Positions 1 through 8,306 are shown, numbered from the stretch's first letter. The stretch: DNA of 10,563 bases from Parachlorella kessleri (GCA_001598975.1 BBXU01000238.1:1-10563), one strand, 5' to 3'. Translations and numbers: made by a program. Notes: generated by a model not told the origin, from the sequence alone.

Positions 1-43
1 CCAACCACACACACACAATCGCACTCGCCTGCCTTGCCTCCAG

Positions 44-1457
44 GTCTGATCTACTACCTCCCTGCCGAGGCAGTCTCCAAGCTGCTTGCCAGCGTGGCTG
101 AGCTGGCGGCCCCCGGCAGCCGCCTGCTGTTTGACTTCCTTCGCGCCGACGCCCTGGACGGCAGCGCCAAGTTCCCCGGCTACGACAACTGCGCCCAGGT
201 AAGGCACCAAGCTTGCGCCTCATGTCTAGCTGTGGCATTGCCATTCTATTCTATGTGTTGCACATGGGCCGCCAAGTTCCCCGGCTACGACTACTGGCCC
301 AGGCAAGACACCAAGCGTGCGCCTCATCTCTAGCCACACACAGCGGCCCACGCTTGAAAAGGCAGGCAAGGCAGCTGGGGAAGCGGATGGGCCACAGGCT
401 ACCCAGGTGCTGGTGCAGGGACCGCCAACGCTGCAATTGATTGATGGCGGGCAGTTGGCGCGAACTCAGGACTAGGCCTGCACTGTACCGACAGGGCTGG
501 GTGCAAGTATGCTCATAAGTCTTGCCCGAGCTTGACCCAGTAGCTCTCTCCTGAAGAGTGTTGCCAAGCACGTCCCTTCTTGGAGCCACTGCAGCCTCTC
601 AGACAGTGGCGGATGCGGCAGTGGGGACGTGCCTTTGAATGTGTCAGGAGTACCCCTCACCGCCTTGCTTTGTACGTGGCAGGGGCGAGTGTGACATGGA
701 AAACCCCACAGCTCGGCTATGAGCGATCAGGGCCCTCACACTATAGTCGTCTGGCTGGTGGACTGGTGCAGGTGTGTGCCCTCAAGGGCGAGCCCTTCAT
801 CAGCGCACTGGAACCGCAGGCGGAGGCGCTGGCTGCCTACCTGGCGCCCCTGGGCCTGGAGCTGGGCAGGTGGGTAGAGTGTGGTGAAATATGAGTTTAT
901 CACTTGAAGCGCCTTCGTCCAGGCATCCCCACCCAGAGTATGCAGTCACTCAGGCCGAACATGGTACGCGCTCAGGCTCATTAGATTAGACATAGTGTCC
1001 TCTGGTCCGATTTTTGGGGATGTGGCATGGGTGGTCACTGAACCAGCTCTCAGCTCCCTTTAAACGAACTTTATTAGGGTGGCAGGCAATGCCATCAAAG
1101 AGGAGGTATGGGTTTATTAGGCTGACAAGGTTGGATGCAGTTATAGACTGTGTCTTGCCTGACTTACCTCACCGCACCCTTACTGTAGGGTTTGGTCAGC
1201 CCGGGAGATGGTTGAGAGGCAGCTCCCCCACGAGACCTGGGATGATGCCCTGCCGCCCATTATGGCCTGCTATGGCTACGCTGAAGCCGTCAAGCCTGGT
1301 AGGTTTGCTTTTGTGGGAGCCATTCACGGTTCTCTTCCTTCCAGGAGAGTAGCTATTGGGTCACAGAGATTACACCTCACTGATGTGTTGTCCTTAGCCT
1401 GCCAAGGTTCATTAAATGATCTGCTGCTGCTGCTGCTGTGCAGCTGCTGAAGCCTGA
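44..1457 (+). CDS. SAM-dependent methyltransferase, leucine carboxyl methyltransferase-like (3' part of gene)
   Basis: This is the C-terminal part of a class I SAM-dependent methyltransferase; the upstream exons lie outside the window. Exons: 44-198, 772-869, 1189-1298, 1444-1457. Exon 1 follows the acceptor tgcctccag, finishes a Gly codon and reads GLIYYLPAEAV, then AAPGSRLLFDF and KFPGYDNCAQ. Exon 2 reads VCALKGEPFISALEP and AAYLAPLGLELG. Exon 3 reads VWSAREMVERQLP and ACYGYAEAVKP. The order 'GLxYYLP.EAV', 'PGSRLxFDF', 'FPGY', 'KGEPF..xLEP', 'FLAPLGL' is that of the LCM/TIGR00027-type family. Donors are gtaagg, gtgggt and gtaggt; phases 0, 2 and 1 all match. The last exon is only 14 nt and adds AAEA and TGA. 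The visible part is 124 aa. The family assignment is from memory of the motifs and the substrate is unknown. The least certain piece is the tiny last exon; if that intron is kept, the frame stays open to a TGA at 1448-1450. Confidence 0.72.
166..333 (+). repeat. Tandem duplication of an exon-intron border (two copies, ~105 bp apart)
   Basis: Copy 1 (about 166-228) covers the end of methyltransferase exon 44-198 and the start of its intron. Copy 2 (about 271-333) lies inside that intron and repeats the block starting gccaagttccccggctacga, followed by a diverged version of the next ~40 bases. The real donor, cccag/gtaagg, has become cccag/gcaaga in copy 2, and copy 2 has lost one base just before it. 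The spacer between the copies (about 229-270) is not part of the repeat. Confidence 0.85.
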
Positions 1458-1940
1458 AGAGAAGAAGCTCCGTGGGGAAGTGCTATTGAGGCCGGCTCCC
1501 TCGCATCCATTGAGTGGAGCTGGCTGCTTATCAGCCCCATGTTTCGGTATCCAAGCGCCGCCATCCCCGCTATAGCCAGCGGCGGCTGATTCCGAACTGG
1601 ACAGCAACAACCAGGAGTGCAAGTGCATTCTTTTGACACTTATGGGTAAAGGCTGGAGCTTTCGTCCCAGGGCATGCACTGTACTAACTCTATCCCTATA
1701 GCTGTGTTGACTTCATGACACCAATGTCCACCGTCCGCAATGTAAGCATCAACACAGGTACAGCGACACAGCAATGTGCGCAAGAGTTAGGTTTCAAGGC
1801 CACCACACTCTGTGAGTCCACTTCGGTCCTGCGTCCTAGCCATACACGCCATCCACAGATTGGGGCGCTTGCTGCTGTGGCGGCCGCCACTCACAGCAAG
1901 GCTTCGGATGGGCGTCCTGTCAATCTCCTGAGGTATCTCA
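1458..1940. other. Convergent 3'-flank between methyltransferase and msrB; candidate poly(A) signal
   Basis: No gene is recognised here. The stretch lies between the TGA of the + methyltransferase (1455-1457) and the TAG of the - msrB gene (1941-1943), so it should hold both 3' UTRs. A TGTAA element at 1741-1745 on + is the chlorophyte-type polyadenylation signal and would give the methyltransferase mRNA a 3' UTR of about 300 nt. No TGTAA on - (TTACA on +) occurs in this stretch; the nearest, around 1370, lies inside the neighbouring gene, so the msrB 3' end stays undefined. Confidence 0.5.
1741..1745 (+). terminator. Candidate TGTAA polyadenylation signal (methyltransferase)
   Basis: An exact TGTAA pentamer lies 284 nt after the stop codon. 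It is the standard poly(A) signal of chlorophyte algae. A five-base match is weak on its own; position and strand make it plausible. Confidence 0.4.
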
Positions 1941-3428
1941 CTAGGCGTTAGAAGGCACGAAAGTCATGGCTGCCCCATTCATGCAGTAGCGAAGGCCTGT
2001 AGGCTTGGGTCCGTCATCAAACACGTGCTGCAGACCAACAGCACAAGGCTAGGTAGATAGGAGGTACATGGCAGGCGCGAGCCTCCTAGCCGGCCTCCGA
2101 CGCTGGTGATGCTAGGACATTGGGGCTGCCCGACCATACATGCGACACGAGCAACTGCTGCCCTTAGCAGCATCCCCACAGCAAGTAGTTGCTGCAAGCG
2201 GTCGAATAAGGCAGCCAGCCGGGCAGTACCTTCTACTTACCCCAAGGTGTCCCTGGCATCGCTTGCACCGCACCTGAAGCAGCAACAACGGGAACATTGC
2301 GCCCTTGCCGGGTTTCAGCCCAACTCCCTGGGGACAAGTGGCTGTACCACCTGGAGTGCACTAACTGCACCAGCTGCACAGTTACTTTGCGCCTACACTG
2401 CCACTTGAACCCCTGACCTACAGGCGTACCCTAATACTCTCAACTTGTCAGCTTGCACCATTCCTGCAAGGCGGGCAAGGTCCAATCTAGTCTGGTCTAT
2501 CAGCATACTGCCACCCCGTGCTGCCGTGAGTCCCCCAAGTGGGGCCAACAAAAATCCAGGAAGTTCTATGCCCACCATCACAAGATTCAAAAACCAATTC
2601 GGGCAAGGTCCCTCCACCCGTCACAGAGACTAGCTGTGCACCCCACCTCAGTGCGTGGCATGAAGGGTATAGAATTGTCTGCAGTGAGCTCCACTGCCCC
2701 TGGAAGCGCTGCTGTGAAGGAGGGCCACCCCGTGCCGCTCTCAAATTTGGCCTCGCTGCTGAACAGGTCAGCACCGCAGCCAGCACAGCGGAACGTGCCT
2801 GTGCGGTGTTCCTGCGGATGAGATACATGGGACAAGGCCTGACTGCTGGGCATCCCGCCTGTCCCCTGGCTTGCATAGCACTCAAGCTGCTGGCGTGTCC
2901 TGGGCCGTGCTGAGGTCTCCACCATACACCCCAGTTACTTCCATATGTACTTCGAAGTATAAGACAGCCAGGAGCCGCCCTTGTGTACCTGCACGAGTGG
3001 GCTGCTGTACCGCTTCTCTGTCCCTGCCCGCCTCAACACTCGGTATTGCTCAGCCGAGAGGAGGTCGTGCCACTCACCATCAGAGCGCCGTACCTGCCAT
3101 AGCAAAGCGAGCAGCAGCCGGCTGCTTGTCTTCTTTGGTGAGCGCTTGCTGCTCAAGAGATGCAGTACTGCTGTTGGGGTTATAGTGAGTTCCTCACCTC
3201 CCCCTCCCTCTCTGCCTCCCTAGCTAGAGCAGGCAACCCAGCAGCTAGGAAACCTGCCAGGCTCGTGGAAGAGAGGACGGTTCGCCTGCTGAGCCTGCCA
3301 GAACCCTCATCATGAACTCCCTGGCAACAAAAGGCCTGGATCGCGCGAGGCCTGGTGCGAGGAGGGCCGCTGGTGAATTTGGGGACATGAGTCAGTCTGA
3401 CAGAAGTGCGTGGCAAAGTGGAAGCCAT
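1941..3428 (-). CDS. MSRB: Methionine-(R)-sulfoxide reductase B, predicted thylakoid-lumen targeted
   Basis: MsrB reduces the R epimer of methionine sulfoxide in proteins. Exons on -: 3428-3198, 3093-2989, 2811-2647, 2273-2241, 2027-1941; all introns are GT-AG and phase 0, giving 206 aa. The SelR fold is complete: [16 protein letters not shown] (from residue 83), zinc cysteines CAGC (121, 124) and CKRC (170, 173), [11 protein letters not shown] (134-144), [14 protein letters not shown] (176-189) and the catalytic Cys193 in RYCMN. Thr139 stands where two-cysteine enzymes have the resolving Cys, as in one-cysteine MSRB1-type proteins. Residues 1-40 are rich in S, T, R and P with almost no acidic residues, like a chloroplast transit peptide. 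They are followed by SRRT (47-50), a hydrophobic stretch and PALA (66-69), which together resemble a twin-arginine thylakoid signal with cleavage after Ala69. The ATG at 3428-3426 has the context caccATGGct. The gene is convergent with the methyltransferase and divergent from the SBP gene. The family is certain; lumen targeting is inferred. Confidence 0.93.
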
Positions 3429-4078
3429 GGTGCACGCGGTGCTAAGGATGCTCAGTCACGCAATTGCAGTGCCTCTGCGGGTGGATGTGTGGCACCTGAC
3501 TATGCCAACCTTGGCGCGGGCGGGGACCTTCGAGCAGCCTCTACGGTGCCGTAAACAAATGGAAAAGCTGACAGTCGCGCTTCGTGGGACTTGGGCCTAG
3601 TAAGTGTCTGTATTCCGGTCACTTCCAGCCACGAGGGTGATCAGCTTGTACCAGGGCGGCCCCAAGGCTGGCTGAGAGTTAACGACACTTCTGAGCAAGA
3701 GTTGCCGACATGGCACTCAAACTTTGACGACCGTGTGCCAGGGCTGTCCGGACGCCCACCTTCTCAGTTCCCATCAAGATCCAATACGAAAGCCCTTACT
3801 TGCTCCTTACTCGTAGATAGCTGTAGCTGTGCAACCAGCGTGTAGTGGGGCGCACCAGCGGCAACGCAGTGGAGATCAGCGTCTGGGGGTACTCACGGGG
3901 GGATAATATTACAATTGTATTTGGCGATATGCACGTCCCCGGACCACCCGGATGCGGATGCGGACTACCTTGCGGCAGTGGCTTAAGCGTCTCGTATACA
4001 TAACAGGTATGTCCTCTTTGTCGGCTTTTTACTGGCGAAGGTTCTTCTGCTCGTCTTGGAAGCAAGCGATGAACCAGC
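3429..4078. promoter_or_regulatory. Divergent intergenic region between msrB (-) and the SBP gene (+)
   Basis: These 650 bp separate the msrB start codon from the first recognised SBP exon and should hold the msrB promoter and, if the SBP start is right, the SBP promoter or 5' UTR. No gene with family motifs is seen. The part at about 3903-3931 is locally AT-rich (gataatattacaattgtat). A pyrimidine-rich run at about 4040-4056 precedes the SBP start and could instead belong to a splice acceptor, in which case SBP has earlier exons here or further upstream. No TATA box or named operator can be assigned. Confidence 0.45.
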
Positions 4079-4095
4079 ATGACGGCCAACAGTAG
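4069..4095 (+). other. Short upstream ORF overlapping the SBP start codon
   Basis: An ATG ten bases before the proposed SBP ATG (4079) opens an eight-codon frame (MNQHDGQQ) that ends in TAG at 4093-4095, out of frame with and past the main start. If 4079 is the real start and lies in the first exon, scanning ribosomes would meet this uORF first, which would be expected to lower SBP translation. If the exon is internal, the uORF means nothing. Confidence 0.3.
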
Positions 4096-7000
4096 GTGGA
4101 GCTGCCGAGTAGATGGGTGTACTGAGCCCACACCTGCAGTCCTCTTCTACAAGGCAAGCTCTCCCTGCTACAGGTTGCTTGGTGGAGGGTGTTGTAGGAG
4201 CTAGCGGTGCTGTTGTAGGAGCTAGCGGTGTCCCCGTCCTCTATCGCGTGGGTTTCCTTGGCAGCCGTCACGTTGCGCGCCTGCCAGCATACTCCTTGGT
4301 AGCGTTGGGCGTGTTGGCAGCATGCAATGCCACCGGGGGGAGACAAGGCGGGCGTTGGTGGTACTTACCACGTTTACGGTGGACCGTGGTGCCGTTCGTG
4401 CATCAAACGCCTACCTTTTGCGGTTTCTGCACCCCTCTAGCCGTTTTACGAGCTGTTACTGCTTGGTCTTTTCACGCGATGTCCAGACGTGGCCTCGTTG
4501 CGTGTGCTGACGTCGCCACGGCTGCCCTGGACACCCTCGCCTTGTATGAACTTGTGCTTGTCCTGCTCATTTTACTACAAGCATCTGCCCAGGCTTTGAA
4601 AGGCTTGGGTTCGCCCTGGCTCGGTTTGGTGAACATTCCTACTTGTTGTTGTGGTGTGTACTCCTTGCTAGCCACGCGGTCTTAGCTTGTCCTTCACTCC
4701 TTGTCTACTAGCATCGCTATCTAATAACAACCCCCACCCCCCTCACCAACCCCCAACCTCCACCCAGCCCCACCCCCCTTTCCCCCAGCCAGCTGACCAC
4801 GTGGTATGACACACTGCCATGCAGCGTACCCGCATCTGTCCCTTCCACTCCCAGCAGCCCCTCATCGTGGTCTCGGGCAAAAGTGTGAGGTACGTTCTCT
4901 CCGGGTTGAGCAGGCCTGAGTGAGTTTGGTAGGGTGGGGCGACGGTGTGCTTTGCAACTTGTGGGTGGTGGCGGTACCTATCTGTGCACCCAGGTCGTAA
5001 GCACACCCAGGGGCTGCCGCTAACATCCGGCGGCACCTTTGAGTGCCTTCGCTCATTCAGGCAGCCTAAATTGCGAGAGTCTCAGAAAAGGGGTTCCTTT
5101 CCTTTGCTCCTACAAACATACCTGGAAACCATACACCAACTTCAGCACCTTCCCACACTGCCTGGGCTCACAACTGATGCAGGCTGTACCTCACCTACCC
5201 CGCATTGTACCTTGTATTCGTACTTTTTTTCTCCCAAGACGCCAAACCTTGTCGCATCCCTCGCCCTGCGCAGGTTCTGCGCTCTCTGCAAGCGGCTGCA
5301 GCCAGTGGAGGATTTTGATGGTGACAAGCGAAGCTGCCGGACAGCGCTAGCTGACCACAACAGGCGCAGGCGCAAGCGCCGCAGCCAGGATGCCGCCCGG
5401 GCGGACGGTGGGGGCTCAGTGCGAAGCGAGGACGGCCTGGGGGGCGGTGCGTGGAGCCCCTACGCTCGCAGCCCGCGCGCGCGCAGCAGCCCAGACAGCC
5501 AGCAGCACAAGAGGGCTGCCGCTGGCTCCGTCGCTGCCGAGCAGGGGTGGTGGCCGCATGAGCAGCAGCAGCAGCAAGCGTCGCCGCCGCAGCAATACCA
5601 GCCGCAGCGGCCGGGGTTGCCCAAGTCGGCACTTGTGCCTGTGCAGCCGCAGCATCAGCAGAGCAGTGGCCCGGACTCAAGCACCCCGCCAATCGAGCTG
5701 CAGAGCGGTGAGACGAAATGCCGCAGGTGGCTGTCCTCCCAATAACATGTGGCCTTAGAGGGAAGCCTTGGCGTGGACCATTGTGGATGTTGGTGAACGT
5801 TTGCCGGCATGTATGTCGCTGGTTCTCGTTGACAGTGGTAGTGAGTCACAGTGTCACAATCTGCATATGGGGCGCGCGGCGGTCATTTGTCTTGACGCGA
5901 TGCCACTGCAGGCACTGGACATGTCGGGGGCAGCACAGCAGGCTTCCTAGTGGAGCTGGCACGCATGCTGTCAATCAACAGTTCGGGGCAGGGCCCCGCC
6001 CCTGGCTGCGCCAGCGGCGGTGGGTGGCAGCCGCAAGGGACTCAAAACAGCGCCAGCCAATCCGCAAGCTCCGGGGCCTCGGATGGGCCTCTCCAGCAGC
6101 AGCAGCAGCAGCAGGAGCAGCAGGCCCGGCTGCGGGCCCTCCTGGAGCAGGTGCACCACCAGCAGCCCCAGCCGGTGCCGCCGCAGCTGGCGCCAGCAGC
6201 GGACCGTGCGGGAGAGGGCTCGGCGGCACTGGCAGCCGCGCTGGCAGCGGTGGTAGCGGCCGCCAGCATCGGCCCCTACCCGCCCGCGACAGAGGCGGGC
6301 AGGGAGCGCTCCGAGATGTTGATGCCAAGGGGGGAGGAGAGTACTCACGCGGGGTCCTCCGCCAGGAGCAGCTTGGAAGCCATGCCGCTACCATCTCTGC
6401 GCGGCATGGATGCCCCCGGCCAGTCATGGCCTTCAGTGCCAGGACCAGAGGTGCCTGAGCTGCCTGGAGCTCAAGTGCTCCTCAGGTGGGTGGCGTGGTA
6501 AGGAAGGGTGGGCGTGGGCAATGCAGTGTGCTAGGGAGCGTGTGTGAGGGGTCTAGCAGCAACAGAAGGTGGTGTTGCGGGATTCTGTAGCATGGCGGAA
6601 TGGTCTTGTTCGATATGTCGGCTGTGGGGGAAGTGCGAATGGACAAGCAGCTCGGCCCCAAGCCTCAGTGATATAGGCTCAGTCATCCTGGCTGGCTGGG
6701 ATTTGGCCCCACCATCGGGAACCTCTACTGGAAGGCTAAGTGCATCCCCCTGGCAGCTAGCTCCGTCCAATCAACTTGCGACCTTGAGAGCCTGTCGCGC
6801 GCGTGCAAACGAGACACTCCCTCCCATACCCGACGGTTCTTGCTGACGTGCGCTGCCAACCTGCCTGTGCTGTGCTGGTTGCAGGGAGCTGTCTACGGTG
6901 CTGAGCAGTGGTGAGCTCCCTGAAAGCCTACCAGGGCTGCGTGGGTTTACCCAGCAAGCACCCAGCTCTCTATCAACAGAGGTGGGTAGTATTGATGCAG

Positions 7001-8130
7001 TGGTATTCGGCTGCAGCCTTTGAGTAGTCTCGTGCCAGGATCTCGCCATGCATGCATACTGCTCTCAAGTGCCAAGCCACATTCCAGCCACCTTGAAAAG
7101 GCAGATTCCTGTCGGGTTCCGTGCTGGCTAGCGTATGGACTACCAATAGCGCTTCTATTGGGTGGTGCCTGTGCAGGCGTCCGAGGTCTTGCAGGCGCTT
7201 CTTGTGGCTCTGAGCATCCACCCCACGCCCCTGTCAGCGCACGCTGCCTCGCAGCGCGCTGGTCACCCGCTCCTCGTGCCAGCTCTGCAAGGAGGGCCTG
7301 CCTTGCCTGCCGCGCTGTCTGCGGCTCTCCCTGGGCTCCAAGCAACCAGCGTGCTGCCGCCGGCGCCAGCGCCAGTGCCGCTGAGCCCCGGTGGTGGCTT
7401 CCAGCCGGGCCTTCAACAGCGGCAGCAGCAGCAGCCGGAGGTGCTCGGCGCTCTGGCTCTGCTGGCTGAGGTGGCACTGTCCATGTCAGCACCAGCGAAG
7501 GCGCCAGCGCCTGGTGAGCCCTCCTGTACCCCGTACCAGCAGCCCCACCCCCCTCTGAGCCCACAAGCCCTCCTGAATCCCGAGCGGCTCCAGCGGCTTG
7601 CGCCCAGCGCCGCCGCCCAGTGGAACAGCAGCACCATGCAAATGCAAGGAACCCCAGGGAATCTCGCACAGGATCTGATTCAGCAGCTGAGCCAGGTGCT
7701 TGCCGCCGCGTCACCCCGCACCGCGACCTCGGCAGCACCGGCAGCCATGTCTTGCCACGCCATGGCCGCGGCTGACGGGGACGCGGCTCTGCTGCAGTCG
7801 CTGATGCAGTGGGGTGGTTCTCCTTCCCAGCTGCATGAAGCAGCCAAGCAGCAGCAGCAGCTGCTGCTGCAACAGCAGCCTGCAGGCTTGCCCTGGCCAG
7901 CCTGGCAGGCAAGCGCGGGGCAGGGAGTCTCCCAGCCAAGTGAAACAGCGGCACTGGCGGCCAGCGTGGCAGACGTATTGATATCAACACTCACCCAGAG
8001 CAGCTTCACCGCCGCTGGCCCTGCCCCCGCTCCTACTCCTGCGCTTGCACCCTCGACACTTGTTGGGCAGCGTGGGGACTTACAGGCGGTGGAGCAGCTT
8101 CGGAATCTGATGCAGACCATGCAGAGATAG
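4079..8130 (+). CDS. SBP-domain (SQUAMOSA-promoter-binding-like) transcription factor
   Basis: A nuclear DNA-binding protein of the green-lineage SBP family. Exons: 4079-4153, 4825-4889, 5274-5707, 5912-6485, 6885-6981, 7177-8130; 2199 nt, 732 aa, stop TAG 8128-8130. The SBP domain fills residues 9-83. Finger 1 has C9RVDGC14, then FYKRTRIC30PFH33; finger 2 has RFC49ALC52KRLQ and KRSC68, followed by a basic nuclear-import-type tail HNRRRRKRR. Gln56 replaces the expected His ligand, and the finger-1 loop is one residue short. The intron at 4890-5273 lies between the fingers, just before RFC, as in land-plant SBP genes. Intron 4154-4824 needs a GC donor (aag/gcaagc); no in-phase GT donor exists before the stop. 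The rest is low-complexity, rich in Q, A, P and S, with repeated hydrophobic helices and no further named domain. The start is uncertain: an in-frame TGA lies at 4070-4072, but 4077, 4092 or 4095 could be acceptors of an earlier intron. Confidence 0.88.
4191..4230 (+). repeat. 21-bp tandem repeat in SBP intron 1
   Basis: The unit gttgtaggagctagcggtg plus two bases occurs twice head to tail (4191-4211 and 4212-4230, the second ending after 19 bases). It lies in the proposed intron 4154-4824. No function is suggested by it. Confidence 0.85.
4731..4788 (+). promoter_or_regulatory. C-rich tract and competing splice acceptor at the 3' end of SBP intron 1
   Basis: Many runs of three to six C (for example cccccacccccc and ccaacccccaacc) lead into tttcccccag at 4779-4788. 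As a splice site this looks stronger than the acceptor gccatgcag at 4824 that the SBP frame requires. Use of 4788 would bring in a TGA (4807-4809) in the SBP frame. The complementary strand is G-rich and could form G-quadruplexes; the C strand could form an i-motif. Confidence 0.5.
5563..5577 (+). repeat. CAG/CAA run coding Gln5 in SBP exon 3
   Basis: Four CAG and one CAA code five Gln residues in the low-complexity part that follows the SBP domain. Confidence 0.8.
6094..6123 (+). repeat. CAG microsatellite coding Gln7-Glu-Gln2 in SBP exon 4
   Basis: Seven CAG, one GAG and two CAG in a row, in frame. Nearly pure CAG suggests recent slippage, so its length is likely to vary between strains. 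Gln-rich stretches are common in algal transcription factors. Confidence 0.9.
7851..7870 (+). repeat. CAG/CTG perfect inverted repeat in SBP exon 6
   Basis: A gcagcagcag arm directly abuts ctgctgctgc, forming a perfect 20-bp palindrome with no loop. In frame it is part of the coding for KQQQQLLLQQQ. Confidence 0.9.
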
Positions 8131-8306
8131 CCGGTGAGGCTGCCGGAGCGAGGTCAGTCCATGTGCCTATGAACAAGTCTGACACATCTGCGCTGGTGGC
8201 AGCTGTCAGGAAGCCCTCGGGCTTTCTAAACGAATGAGCGCATAGCAGCGTTGCGAGGGGCGTCGGCGCTTGAAGAAGTGGAGAGTGTGATCCTATGGTG
8301 CAGTTT

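Noticed and set aside
4..17. CA dinucleotide run at the left edge
   Set aside because: It is a short, ordinary simple repeat in the tract before a splice acceptor.
1702..1741. Possible 40-nt exon (ctatag/...aat/gtaagc) reading CVDFMTPMSTVRN, CBS-like
   Set aside because: It lies after the phase-correct methyltransferase stop, cannot join the 1298 donor in phase without a stop, and is too short to support a CBS domain. Its donor overlaps the TGTAA element.
3648..3892. Two GTAC cores (3648-3651, 3889-3892) upstream of the SBP gene as self-binding sites
   Set aside because: Two in 650 bp is what chance predicts, and there is no extended match or pairing.
3904..3912. TAATATTAC, identical to the geminivirus origin nonanucleotide
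   Set aside because: No GC-rich stem flanks it and no Rep-like reading frame is nearby; a nine-base AT-rich match can occur by chance.
4113..4685. 190-codon open frame in SBP intron 1
   Set aside because: It shows no family motif, overlaps the CRVDGC exon in another frame, contains a tandem repeat and lies between SBP exons that join in phase.
5195..5692. 165-codon open frame on the - strand opposite SBP exon 3
   Set aside because: It is the Ala/Cys/Arg-rich complement of the exon that codes the second SBP finger; no motif is seen.
6947..7990. 347-codon open frame on the - strand
   Set aside because: It is antisense to SBP exons 5 and 6 and reads low-complexity Ala/Arg/Pro, as expected opposite GC-rich Gln/Ala coding sequence.
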